Positions 49,201-57,586 of a stretch of DNA of 64,000 nucleotides are shown piece after piece. Position 1 is the first letter of the stretch, and each line of letters begins with the position of its first letter. A program made the position numbers and the translations under genes. Source of the DNA: Pristionchus mayeri (taxonomy: Eukaryota > Nematoda > Chromadorea > Rhabditida > Neodiplogasteridae); assembly GCA_036245805.1 (NCBI GenBank), contig BTRK01000005.1:16716984-16780983 (forward strand). The letters run 5' to 3'. Under the pieces are notes generated by a model, which was given only the letters and a program-made list of their open reading frames with translations, was not told the DNA's origin and did not search any database.

Positions 49201-52200
49201 TGGGAGGACCATCATTCTTTCCAGATTGGTTCTTCTGAGGAAAAGGTCGATCATTGTTAAACTGGTATCCTCCTCCATTCCCATTTCCATTATTCGATCC
49301 ACCATTGAATTTGTATCCATTTCCATTATTTCGATTCCAGCTTCCACTCTGAGCCTTCTCATTGTTACCATGTTTGGTATTGTCATGTGAGAATGGTTTA
49401 TTGAACTGAGTAGTGGTAGGAGTGAATGTTTTTCCGTACCATTGACTGGAATTTGAATGAGGAGGCTTCGCAGGACCATTCTTACAGAAGCGTTGAATGT
49501 GACCAGTTCGATCACAACTGAAGCAGACTAGATCGTCTCGTTTGGACGAGGGAGCTTTCTCTTTCTCCTTCTCCTTCTTTTTGGTACTCTCAATAAATTC
49601 TGCTTTCTGAGCAGCATGTTTCATGGTCTCGAAGGTAGCTCCTTCCATATAGTAAGCCTCCACTATCTTATCATACTCGGGTCTTCCTCTCATCGCCTTC
49701 AAGAAACAATCCCTCATGTACTGATCTTTGACGGATCCAGTCATGTATGAAAGACCTCTGCCCACTAGCTGTTCAATCTCTCTGCAGATATGAATCACTT
49801 CTCCCTTTCCAGAGAGTTCATCCAGCTTCTTCTGAGCTTTCTGCTTCGTTAACTCTGCATTCCTATCTAGAGCTCTCTTCATCTCCTGCACTATCTTTGC
49901 CACATCGCTCCCTTTTCTCACATCTTCTGGGATAGATCGGAAAACCTTCATGGGGTGAGAATCGTTATCCCCCAGGGACTGGCCAAGCATGATCACTTTG
50001 TCCCTCTCCGACTGTCCTCTATGCTTCAGTTCGAATCTCTCCATAAATTCATCAAACTTCTCAGTTTTGTAGTCGAATGGTTTGATCTGGATGAATGCAC
50101 TCCCCAGTTGTGCAAGCAATTGGTTCACGGGGTTCTCATTGTTGGATTGTTGTTGTGGTAGATTGTTCATGTGACCCATCATCTCATTATGGTTGTAATC
50201 ATCAGACAATAAGAAACTTCGCTCACTTGGTGTTGGCGTCAATGGTTCCTTCTCCCTCTGACTGATTCTGCTCTGAGTGAGATGTCGATGAGGCGCCATT
50301 GGAGGTGGGGTGCACACTTCTCTCCTCAGCTGCAGAGACACATCGTTATCGATCATAGTAGGAGGATGAGTTGCATTATAGTGGTACTGGTTCATGTGTT
50401 CACCTTCTTTCAATCTCTCCATCAATCTCGACTGCTCAGTAAGGTACTGCAGTCTCTGAGAGTCCATTTGTTCTTGAAAACTTCTTCCCATCTCTTCCAT
50501 CTTCTTCATCATCTCAGCAGAGAGGTCTCTCATCTTCCGGTTCTCTGACTGGATGACATATCTGTTTCTTTGCTTCTCCAACATTAGAAGCTACTCCCAG
50601 TGTGTCCATCACTGATTTCATCTCTCTCAACCACTGTTCCTTCAGTTCTCTCTCGATCAACCACTGCCTCCTGATCTCATCTTTCTCCTTAGCCATATCG
50701 AATAATACTCTCTCTTTCAGTCCATTTAGATTGGCTATCTCTGTCATCACTCTCTGTACGATGACTGCTCTCTCGTCCTCACAGAGAGTTCTGATCTCTC
50801 CTATCAACTCCTCGGAAGACCTCAGATCTCTATCAGAGAGACAGTCTACCATTTGACCACTCAGACGGAACATCCTTCTCGCTAGCCAATTCTCGAGGCT
50901 CACCTCGGTCTCCATCGGGGATGACTGCTGGAGGGAGAGGGCATTCAATGCCGTGGTTGCTGCTGTCGGAGTAGCCGGAGTGGAGAGGGAGTAGATTGCA
51001 TGGATTGAGTAGGGTCCTCGGACATCTGTAATTGTCCACTCATTGGTGTCGATTCCGTCATTATTTTCTGGAATTGCCTCTCAATTTCTTCCCTCTGTCT
51101 AATATCAGCATTTCTATTCTCCTCTTCCTTGATACTGGTTTCAGATCTCTGATATTCTCTCTGGGGCATCACCCTGTTCCTTCTATAGTTCACGTTAGGG
51201 TTATGATAGTCCACATGAGTATCGCCAAATTGATTCATGAAACCGGGCCTACTAGGCGCATCGAGAATCTTTCGGGATGGAGTCATTCCTCTATGCATCA
51301 GATCAGTCACTGCTGTCTGTTTATCTTCGAACTGGTTCATCGCATTCCAGTCGTATGCAGTAGGGTAATCTTCCCTTCTCTGCTGGATGCCATTACAGGT
51401 TATCATCCTATTCTTCAGATCAGAGGGTACACTCGAGGAGGAGGGTGAATCACCAAATATCTCCTCATTCTCTCTCGTTAACTGAATCGATGCCCTTGGC
51501 ATTCCTCCCATTGCAGCTGTGGGGGCACTGAACAATTGATCTCCCATTCCCCTTGCCACTGCCATGTGAGGCCAGTTGGTGGGTGCGGAGTCGAATGCAG
51601 TGGTATAGGGCACGTTTCCTCTGTTCTCGCCCATGAATGGGGCCGAGGTGAGTACTGTGCTCTCATGAAAGCTCAACAAGTCATCCCTTCGTCTTGTCCC
51701 TTCCATGAATGGCATTGGGGTGACTACTCTGGATGACGTGGCTTCTTGCTCCTCCTTTCCCCTGGTCTCGTCCACAAGGAACATCGAGGTGGGTACTTGG
51801 TAGGTCAGCGGAGTCGTCTTACCTCCCTCCTTCTCGTCCACTCCTCCTCTATGAGGATGGACAGTCCTCCCCTCTCTGGGAATGAGAGTTCGACTCGTAC
51901 GAGGGATGCGCACTCCTATCCTTCGCGCTGCTGCTCATCCTGCCTTCTCTCTCACTGTGATTAGAGGTAGGACGGTGACTAGTCGTAACCGGATTTCGGC
52001 CCCCAAGTTAGATCCAGATAGTACTAGGGTCAACTGATTCTACGACTACAGTACACCTGAGATCCCTTCTGATCCCTTATCCCACGTATACAGTGTATTA
52101 AGATAGTGCTAGGATAGTAAAAGAAACTTTATTACGAACCTTATATCCTGAGACAACAGCTACAACGAAACGACGTGGAAGAGACAACACGTGTCTTCCG

Positions 52201-55200
52201 CGAACGAAACAAGAACGACTGACTAACTTTAGCATACAGAAACGAGGGGTCGAGGGAATGACATGTAAAGTACAGGAGAAGAGAGAAGATACTAGGCAAA
52301 TACAAAGGGAGAGAGAGACGACTAAAATGTAGAATGATATATGTAAAATGATCACTATTCGATTGATCAGAACGGGGATTACTGTATTCTAACTCAGCAG
52401 ATAAATTAGGCTTTTTTTTTGTTTTTCGTATATGCCTTATAGGTCACAGTTTGTTTATGGATTAGGTTTGAGATAATGACGTGCCAAAACTTCTAGGCAA
52501 CACTTTGAACCAACGTGCACTTTCCGAGCGTAGGAATTGAGTAAATTTGTGCACAGCAAGTCTAGAGAAGGAGTGCTAAGAACAATTTGTGAAGATTGTG
52601 AACTCTGGGGACTCGAATCATGTGCGCTTTTCTGCATTGAAATGGAGGAAGTGAATATTTTTTCAGGGGCAATGGACTTCTCGTCAGAATTCATAGAAGA
52701 GCAATCGTGTATCTAATGGTGAGAACGTCCTAGAGATTAGCTTGAGGGGGGCGCCATAGCTGTATCAACGCTGTCGTTGATACAGCTGTGGCGGAGAAAT
52801 GATACATTCGGAACTACATAAGTGAGTCTTTCAGGCCCTGATGCTCTTCTACATCTACCTCTGGGTTACCATGATGCTTCTCGCCTTTTTGTTTCGCCTG
52901 GGCGCATTGGTGAGAAAATAGTAACTTAATTAATTATTAACTTATTGGAGCACATCTGTGTCTTATGACAAACACATGCCTAAAACACAAAATGATTAAA
53001 GATGGGCCGCGCATATGCACAGCGAGTCAATGTATTCGCCCATCTCATCACCGCCTTCTGCGCTTTTAACACAATCATGTCGTAAGATTGCCATTTTTTT
53101 TCCGTGTTTGGGCTCCAAAATACAAAAAAAAACCGAGTATTTCTCCAGATGTGGCATCCTGCTTGTCAAGTATCCATCGCAAGAGCGAATCGATGCCTAC
53201 ATAACAGAGAAAGTGCCGGAAATGCAGTTCCTACTCGAAACTCCGGGATTCATTTATTTTACCAAAGTAAGACTGCACCTATTGAAATAATGAATTTATT
53301 AGTGGTAGAGCTGTCATAGTTATCCAGGATACAGCTCTTATGATACGATGTTGCTTCACTCTGTAGTGTTCTCATAATACTGTTTTATCAAATATAATAA
53401 AAGTCGTTTTATTTTTTTACAAAATACAATAATTAAGATGGGCCAGTTTCACTACGCGAAGATCGGCATGGCTCATCTCATCAGCTGCATTCTCCTCTAC
53501 AAGATCGCTTTCGTCACTCTTTTCGTCATGATCAACGTTGTAAGTCTAATTACAAATTACAAATTTTTTATTCCATCAATTCATAGTGCATAGGAGGTGT
53601 GGCATGGTCCTTTGATGTAGTTGATGGAAGTTGCGTCGCTCCATGGCGATTCGTCGTGTTGGGGGTCGAAGTCTGCAATATAAGGCAATTATTTTAATGC
53701 TCCCATGTATGAGTAGAATATTGATTGTGAGCAATTTTACCGCCAGCATTATGTTTTTAAATTTTTTATAAATGAAACGAGAAAGATTGCTGCTTCATAA
53801 AGATGATAACAGGGTCTTCTGCGGGCTCGCTATCTGATGAGTATGAACACTCGTGCGATGCACTACATGCTCTTCAGGTCACTCATGGCGCAGGTTTGTG
53901 ATTCTTGTCCTACAATCATGTTTTAAATTTACTCGCAAACTCCTTATTTAGAAAAGATACACCACAATTGGTGGTTCAATCTCGAACTTGTACAAATATC
54001 CGATCACTTCCAGATGCTTCTTCCGCTCTTCTCGAGTGTCATTCCCGTAGTATTGATTGCGCTGAGCATCAGATTCGGAAGGGAAGACGACGGCATAGAC
54101 CATCAGTGTGAGCATTTTCCCATTAGAATAAATTTTAACTCTAAGAATTGACCGAACACACACCGTAGTTATTCCCCTCTCCAGTGATCGGTCACATCTC
54201 CACTTTGCTAGCTTCCCTGCACTCCATTCTCAACACTTTCTCAATGTTCTGGTTTGTGACCCCATTCAGGTGAGTAAAATATCAGGTTGTTGCATAAGTC
54301 TTGATCGTTTTTGAGCACTAAGTTTTAAGCCATCGATTTCGCTTCGACCAAACGACTATGCTTTGATTTGATAATATAGTTTAGGAGTATCCTTGCTTAT
54401 TATTGCCATGATGTTGAACTTAATTGTGCAAGCGTTCAAAGATATAAATCGTAACTTTAGCATATGAAAATTCTGATAATATATTTATATTCCTTCGAGA
54501 TAGAACAACTTCATTAGAAATGGTCAAAACAAAAATCCCAAAACTCGTGATTAGTAGTGTACTCATTGCTCTTCCAAAACCTATGTTGAACATGGATCTA
54601 GCTTCATCCAATCCAGAGAAAACTGATTTCGAATTTGACCGCTTACTCTCTCCCATGCTTAATTCAAATAGTTTCCTCCCTCTATAACCAAAGCATTTCA
54701 TATCGATTCACGTGCGCTTGAACAATCATTCATTGAACAGTGCAATACCAACACAAAATCGGGATATTGATCTTCTCGTAAAATAGCAAATTAAAAAATC
54801 AAAAATTGAAAGTTATCAAATTTTTATCAAATATTCCAGTTTTAGGATGATAATATTTACAACCTTTATGGAAAATCTGATTTATTTCCCAATACTTTTC
54901 ATATAGTGGTAGATAGGAGAAGGGTTGCTCGTTCAGATAACCACCTTACATCCTGCACTCAATGGATGGTTGAGATAGAAAATTGATGAATGTGTCGATT
55001 TCGATACTATGATTTCACCATCAATTTTGGAATTCGCAATTAGCTCGAAGGAATATTGTCACATCTTTAAACCAGAACAGCAAATTGGCCAATATGAATG
55101 TTAAATATCCCTGAGAGATTTAGACATCCCAACCTCAAATAACCAGAATTCGATAAAATAAACATTTTTGATCCGTATCATCGTGGATTGACACGGAATG

Positions 55201-55702
55201 AAGTTCAATTCTCTGCAATGGGCAATGTTTTGCAAAAGCTATAATGACACTAAGGTATCATATAATCACTGATATTTTATATAGTGGCTCAAGTCTGGCA
55301 TTATCATCGCTCTCCATTGAGATATGACTCCACAAAATCTCAACCCCACGACTCCAGTTGACAGCCTTTGACTTTGTGTTGTCCCCAGCCGAATGATTCG
55401 ATAGCTTTGAACTAATGTGCGCGACGAAGCACATAAATGTACTATTAACATAAGAAAAACTAGATGCCGCTCATTGAAATAAGAACTCCTACATAGGTCA
55501 TGATCACTGAGTGCAAAAAACGATCAAGACTTATGCAACAACCTAATATGTAATAAAATTATTTAAATAATAATAAAAAAATCACTGATTCAGGAGGTTC
55601 GTCTCCTCTCGTGTTTCTCCCATGCATACTGTGGACAGTCAGTCTCACTCGAGGAACTCGCCCTTCTCAGCTACTTCTTCCTCTCCGGCTATTGTTGCAT
55701 AG
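43219..55702 (+). CDS. Serpentine chemoreceptor (7TM GPCR, srh/str superfamily), host of two transposon insertions
   Basis: These nematode 7TM receptors sit on sensory cilia and bind small molecules. Exons read: 43219-43335, 43492-43542, 43590-~43670, 52835-52909, 53002-53081, 53149-53266, 53438-53539, 53813-53893, 54014-54107, 54185-54269 and 55594-55702 (TAG). From 52835 onward every phase joins. The family pattern is clear: LLMDLQLTLAISPYPLLP after TM2, the PGFIYFTK loop, the intracellular block MNTRAMHYMLFRSLMAQ, and HSILNTFSMFWFVTPFRRF at TM7. Total is about 330 residues, the usual family size. The third exon and exon 52835 do not join in phase, and about 10-15 residues expected before TM3 are missing. 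A small exon was therefore lost or I failed to find it, and the gene may be a recent pseudogene. The 9.2 kb intron contains the whole gypsy element. Confidence 0.85.
43842..44230 (-). repeat. LTR (3' LTR of the element)
   Basis: It is 389 bp with 6 bp inverted ends AGTTAG/CTAACT. Read on the - strand it has an AATAAA polyadenylation signal at 43969-43964. An 85-codon open stretch inside it is repeated in the other LTR and is not considered a gene. Confidence 0.95.
44231..44256 (-). other. Purine-rich segment (polypurine tract) next to the 3' LTR
   Basis: The - strand reads GGTAAGGAGGGCCGGCGAGT immediately before the 3' LTR. This is the position where plus-strand priming of an LTR element would start. 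It is short and interrupted, so the assignment is by position. Confidence 0.4.
44367..45476 (-). CDS. Additional 3' ORF of the gypsy element, unknown function
   Basis: A 369-codon ORF after pol, overlapping its end in another frame. It occupies the position of env in errantivirus-like elements, but I see no signal peptide or transmembrane segment. The middle contains a plausible folded domain (REVAVIPSEMNE, SRALIVVPRKLDSHDWLYAK). A run of acidic residues follows, then a His/Ser/Asn/Arg-rich tail with RGGISKNRVFIRGGKG and SYNKFPSKTYHHN, which looks RNA-binding. An RNA-binding accessory protein is one possibility; no homolog is recognised. Confidence 0.6.
   Translation of the reverse strand: MQEHRNESPTTSGLHMSLVQASIQYHCETEDHVSSSQVVQEECQWIRYVGSENSSRIGALYGGRNQDWISQIVLAPNCGLDPSPMDIKYEGEVHNHPESITVGKIIRSILAEALRKAKREVAVIPSEMNETASEYDVDLHLLESTLSEEVNKIRSLIPSRALIVVPRKLDSHDWLYAKSIMESLLCSNWELYVVQAPPSLSTSKSKYFDINETLIKFETEVQEMGQDLSHRLHVALHETNLHKGFWPLSLAGAHDASALFEWFGATLKPEDEEEMDEEGEVEETREDIQYKHHPAAHSHKSYLQQKNSHSHPHKYSYFPSRNSSQSHFHNNLSQRGGISKNRVFIRGGKGNNSRSYNKFPSKTYHHNKF
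45134..45826 (-). CDS. Gypsy pol C-terminal segment after the in-frame TAA (integrase C-terminal domain)
   Basis: Nine codons after the TAA the same frame reaches an ATG (45799) and stays open to 45134. It carries GELVYIKIPTEKRG and KYPKLTNEWKGPYLITE, the GPY/F-type integrase C-terminal module. A CxxC pair (DFICPSCKPPF) follows. Its last ~340 nt overlap the start of the 3' ORF in another frame. Confidence 0.7.
   Translation of the reverse strand, partial: SEIEKNGKEMEKSFNKDATDRDDLPTVGELVYIKIPTEKRGTKYPKLTNEWKGPYLITECHKSSAIVQNAKDNEDIKDIQYQFLKRVSSEVKNPEVETLRNRNGMRCSMIEVINETDCRSIGMSHPLHLDFICPSCKPPFNTTVRQKIMSARLKLSKKSANGFDTLVQRTQVGLVPYTEEEIKIGYRKLCSHRIVALTQAPWTSSTREKYTTTQNLSQSEKSSDQFSLKH
45827..50584 (-). 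CDS. Gypsy Gag-Pol polyprotein: capsid, zinc knuckle, protease, RT, RNase H, integrase core
   Basis: The ORF has 1585 codons. A coiled-coil start (MLEKQRNRYVIQSENRKM) is followed by a capsid-like region at about 150-340. A CCHC knuckle CFSCDRTGHIQRFC is near 360. The aspartic protease motif LVDSGAHVSLIP is near 525. In RT, LDLKSGFWQIGLEE and YIDDILIAT carry the catalytic Asp pair. RNase H has TTDACKEGIGVVLSQ and the TDHQPL end. Integrase has an HHCC finger ending CKTC and a DDE core: IIDHFTKFV, SDQGKEFDN and NGVTERMYRTI. The ORF closes at TAA 45829-45827, just before the integrase C-terminal domain, which continues open in the same frame. The stop is thus an in-frame interruption rather than the natural end. 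Confidence 0.9.
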   Translation of the reverse strand: MLEKQRNRYVIQSENRKMRDLSAEMMKKMEEMGRSFQEQMDSQRLQYLTEQSRLMERLKEGEHMNQYHYNATHPPTMIDNDVSLQLRREVCTPPPMAPHRHLTQSRISQREKEPLTPTPSERSFLLSDDYNHNEMMGHMNNLPQQQSNNENPVNQLLAQLGSAFIQIKPFDYKTEKFDEFMERFELKHRGQSERDKVIMLGQSLGDNDSHPMKVFRSIPEDVRKGSDVAKIVQEMKRALDRNAELTKQKAQKKLDELSGKGEVIHICREIEQLVGRGLSYMTGSVKDQYMRDCFLKAMRGRPEYDKIVEAYYMEGATFETMKHAAQKAEFIESTKKKEKEKEKAPSSKRDDLVCFSCDRTGHIQRFCKNGPAKPPHSNSSQWYGKTFTPTTTQFNKPFSHDNTKHGNNEKAQSGSWNRNNGNGYKFNGGSNNGNGNGGGYQFNNDRPFPQKNQSGKNDGPPKKPFNNDARASEVQMKDEEPATEKDGIWVKENATEIEAVTYVGNRLHTEMRVEGVTHRVLVDSGAHVSLIPKRILCQILKSNGSDWNDFMDTRVEMPETNLRIMGASKTVMKLAGKAALDIRLDGDSDDKQVGFYITDCDQDEVLLGVNAFKTLNVRITVGNDAMEKREEKDENGNAMATVVKPLSAYPGQTSLITVEGPANMECIMWSLRREIDSGVCILDENGHTEIPITNMSDTTYRFLKGDLIGTWNMEHIKEDGDNVIEGRVEYVSMDKREMSNDERIFEILKHLKEEKGEELSSPMRELVTRFEDVFALNDDELGKSTVVEHTINTGDNKPIKQRARPVPFTLRDPLQKLLNNMEDTGIIRPSTSPWSSPVVLVKKKDGSIRLCVDYRKLNEVIKTDAYPLPRINDCVQELRGKRIFLTLDLKSGFWQIGLEESSIEKTAFSTLDTHYEFVKLPFGLCTSPAVFQRTMNIILKSELQKPMGHRDVFCYIDDILIATSNDLEHLSAMERVFTLLREGNMKLNVKKCLPEKTQVHYLGHTIDGTGVSIQEGKVKAVSEFPRPSNLTTLRQFLGMTGYNRKFIRNYAAIANPLYALTSTKNMWSWSDKEEKSFNLLKEKMCSAPALAQPNHETAVSGEAPFLITTDACKEGIGVVLSQKGSDGEERPLQYYSRTLSPAERNYGITDLEGLGVYEAVNKFRHFIIGTQCVVRTDHQPLISMFRRLNLSPRVMRWAQLLQNFNIKMEYIQGTVNNVADALSRAPLQSDHPEKDGAPWDSIVNVVRTRLLKEVDWKQAYENDAWCKMIMKKWEVVSPDERCKHEYSIPDSRKKINLDDVRVEDGLLLIIDERHKWKVYVPVDKRTEVMRDEHEGVGGGHFGTVKIVPKVETRYYWGGLRRDVPKYIRQCKTCAIVNPKPIFNPPLTPFMPTRPLEIVGIGLCDVGRSIHNNRYILTIIDHFTKFVSAYALKDKTAEAVARTLVSEWMLREGRTMEQLLSDQGKEFDNAIMSTVTELLGIDQIFTLGYDSRRNGVTERMYRTITTVIKKMVMDGKSKGSWDDLLPFAVYAYNSTPHTTTTFSPYFLMNGREPRHISKVYPKSVYCLNDDYNEILKEGLSDIYQEV
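50514..50950 (-). CDS. Gypsy element gag, middle ORF (coiled-coil-like)
   Basis: A 144-codon segment rich in Glu/Lys/Arg/Leu (ENWLARRMFRLSGQMVDCLS and onward), predicted helical. It starts without ATG and overlaps the following polyprotein ORF by 71 nt in another frame. Continuity of charge and helix pattern into the next ORF suggests one original gag. Confidence 0.5.
50945..51913 (-). CDS. Gypsy element gag, N-terminal ORF
   Basis: A 322-codon polar, Gln/Arg/Pro-rich ORF at the 5' end of the element, closed by TGA at 50947-50945. The next open frame (50948-50514) begins right there in a different frame without an ATG. The two are likely pieces of one gag joined by frameshift, splicing or a mutation. 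No conserved domain is recognised in this part. Confidence 0.6.
   Translation of the reverse strand: MRIPRTSRTLIPREGRTVHPHRGGVDEKEGGKTTPLTYQVPTSMFLVDETRGKEEQEATSSRVVTPMPFMEGTRRRDDLLSFHESTVLTSAPFMGENRGNVPYTTAFDSAPTNWPHMAVARGMGDQLFSAPTAAMGGMPRASIQLTRENEEIFGDSPSSSSVPSDLKNRMITCNGIQQRREDYPTAYDWNAMNQFEDKQTAVTDLMHRGMTPSRKILDAPSRPGFMNQFGDTHVDYHNPNVNYRRNRVMPQREYQRSETSIKEEENRNADIRQREEIERQFQKIMTESTPMSGQLQMSEDPTQSMQSTPSPLRLLRQQQPRH
51988..52005 (-). promoter_or_regulatory. Primer-binding site
   Basis: Directly inside the 5' LTR the - strand reads TGGGGGCCGAAATCCGG. It begins with the TGG that pairs to the CCA end of a tRNA. The matching tRNA was not identified. Confidence 0.6.
52006..52394 (-). repeat. 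LTR (5' LTR of the element)
   Basis: It is a 389 bp copy of the LTR at 43842, with one substitution noticed. Read on the - strand this is the promoter-bearing 5' LTR. Confidence 0.95.
52753..52794. other. 19 bp stem / 4 nt loop hairpin
   Basis: CGCCATAGCTGTATCAACG, loop CTGT, then the complement with one G-T wobble. It lies in the chemoreceptor intron, 40 nt upstream of the acceptor at 52834. Confidence 0.8.
54280..55548. mobile_element. Mariner-like non-autonomous DNA element, family 3
   Basis: Ends AGGTTGTTGCATAAGTCTTG (54284 on) and the inverse near 55517-55544 form TIRs of about 30 bp with TA on both sides. They are related to, but distinct from, the family-2 ends at 13.2 kb (CATAAG for CAAAAG, GATCG for GCGG). 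No transposase ORF is intact. It is in the last intron of the chemoreceptor gene, whose exon phases still join across it. Confidence 0.8.
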
Positions 55703-55942
55703 AATTGAATGAATAGATTTCTTAATTAATGTTTCATTAATAACTAATTGTATCGTTATTTAAAAAAATTGTAGACCTCGTAGCTAAAGAATGCGATTAT
55801 TGACAATACAATGTTATTAGGGTTTATCCAAAATACTATTAATTCTCCTCCGGGTGATTAAAGTGTTAGCTGCGAGAACGATCTCTTCTTAGTAATTTCT
55901 CTTATTGAGATCGATGAAGCCCATCCCCTTCCTTCCAACAGT

Positions 55943-56710
55943 GAATTCAATTCAATTATTTATTCCGTTCATGTGGGAAAATTCGAGATATCATTGTGAG
56001 ATTGTGTCGAAAAACGGAGGTCCGTCGATGTATTCGAATCGGGTTTGCTTGCAGCAAGGGTATAGAAGGGAGCGGGTGGGTATCATTGATGTTGCCAATT
56101 ATGGATATCGGACTTGGGAAAGGATAAAGGGAGCTGTGAGGAGATGAGAGAACGGAAGGAATTATGTGGGAGAACAACAAAATTTGTAGTAAGAGAATTC
56201 CAAAAGGAAATGGATCTAGATACGAGTGTTGAATACGACTTCGGAGGGATAAAGCGTAAGGTTATTCGAAGAGGGCGATCATTACGGAGAGGGCGGGTGA
56301 GAGGGGCAGGGATAAGAAGAGAAGAAAAGTAAAGTAAATATCGACTGTTGTAGAATGGAATGAAGGAACACAATCTCGGTAACGGTTCTGCGGCTTTCAA
56401 AAGTAGTTAATTCAAGAAATTGCATTCGTTCAAAATAAGGTACATGAGGAAGAACGCATCGGGAGTAAAGCCTACGAGAGAAGTCACGTTGCACTTTTTC
56501 TAGTTCCTTAGTCAATTGGAAGGAATGGGATGGGTTCCAAATAATTGAACAATATTTAGAAGAATAGGAAGAACAAATATTTTATAGGTTTTCTTATAAA
56601 TAGTGTGGCATTTACTAGGAAATGACTTAAACATGAGGTTAACTTTGGAGCGGGCCTTAGCAACAATCTTTTGTATATGATAAGAGAAAGGGAGATTGCA
56701 TTGCATTGTC
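55943..56710 (-). pseudogene. Decayed 5'-truncated LINE (CR1/L2-like)
   Basis: On the - strand three broken frames follow the RT C-terminal part. HIQKIVAKARSKVNLMFKSF aligns with HITKIISKARAQVNIMFKCF of the LINE at 38 kb, and EKVQRDFSRRLYSRCVLPHV with ESVQRNFTRRLFARCNIPYT. A RNDRPLRI...SYSTLVSRSISFWN block follows. It ends in ATTGAATTGAATTC, the same type of tail. Frame changes show it is dead. Confidence 0.8.
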
Positions 56711-56821
56711 TTACTATCATGTAAATAAACGTTTCACACGTTCAATTGCAGATCTCGGAAAAACAACTGCATTTGCTTTTCAATCATGGCAAACATGCCA
56801 AATCTGCATTTCATTTCTGCC

Positions 56822-56829
56822 TATAAATA
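56822..56829 (+). promoter_or_regulatory. TATA box candidate of the cysteine-rich gene
   Basis: TATAAATA lies 35-42 bases upstream of the ATG at 56864, a spacing that allows a very short leader. Confidence 0.45.
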
Positions 56830-56863
56830 TTCCCTCCATCGGTCTATCTCCCATATTCGATCG

Positions 56864-57586
56864 ATGAGACGACTCTTCCTCCCTCTCCTTCTCACCCTCT
56901 GCTGTTGGATCTCCCTCGGAGCCAATAGTGAGTTTCACCCAGCCACCCCCCCCCCATTTTTCCCTGTTTGGCGACTCTACTCGATTTATCGTAAACTATC
57001 CTCCTTACTACAGTAGAACCTCTCTCCACCTTCTAATTCCTGACTGACATAACTCCGATTAGCTCCGATTACTCTGGGTACCGTACCCCCGCATGACTAC
57101 AGTATTCATTCAGCTTTGCCTGATGGAGACAACGTCCCTCGCAACGAAATCACCGACTGCCTCAACGATTGCTTATCCAACACGCACACGGAATTGTGGG
57201 AGTGCCAGGCTGTGAGTAGAGTTGACAATTAAAGGATAAGAAAATGGAAAAAGGATAGTAAAATTGTGCAGAAGTAAGTTCTTGGTTGACTTGTTGTCAT
57301 GTTACGACCGATCTTGGCTCGAAAAAAATCAAAATCAGCATTGAATTCTACTGCCTAGCTGTGAACACTCGATCAGGCGGAAAAAATCCAATCCCTTCAG
57401 TCGTGCAGAAAACAACGTCGATCGATTGAGGAGGGAGAGGATACGTGCATCAGTGATTGCAAGAAGAAGGGAGGATCATGGAATATGTGCTATCAAGTGA
57501 GTTTCACAGAATTTGGCTGATGCATTACTGTAAAACTTTTTTTTCAGTCGTGCCCAAAACACAAGCGATCATCCACAGGAAATTAA
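56864..57586 (+). CDS. Small secreted cysteine-rich protein
   Basis: Four exons (56864-56927, 57114-57211, 57377-57496, 57548-57586) join in phase to 106 residues. The N-terminus MRRLFLPLLLTLCCWISLG is a signal peptide. The mature part has eight cysteines including three CxxxC pairs (DCLNDC, TCISDC, MCYQSC) plus WEC and QSC, so up to four disulfides. It is rich in Lys/Arg and Glu. The ATG at 56864 is preferred over the in-frame 56786 because it starts the signal peptide and follows a TATA box. The TAA stop is the TTAA flank of the transposon at 57587, so the native C-terminus was probably replaced. A degraded relative at 60.26-60.42 kb continues differently (SCSKQKQEVEGVTDEE). I recognise no known family; function is unknown. 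Confidence 0.7.

Larger units (their letters stand above)
43838..52398 (-). mobile_element. Complete Ty3/gypsy LTR retrotransposon with 4 bp target duplication
   Basis: Two 389 bp LTRs (43842-44230 and 52006-52394) begin AGTTAG and end CTAACT. The site is flanked by the direct repeat cagc (43838-43841 and 52395-52398). The internal part runs on the - strand: gag ORFs, a pol polyprotein in the order protease-RT-RNase H-integrase (the gypsy order), and an extra 3' ORF. The only LTR difference I noticed is one base (agtgcaagg against agtgctagg), so insertion is recent. The element sits antisense inside an intron of the serpentine receptor gene. Confidence 0.95.

Noticed and set aside
52455..52694. 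79-codon - strand ORF right of the gypsy element
   Set aside because: It is in the receptor intron and has no recognisable feature or partner exons.
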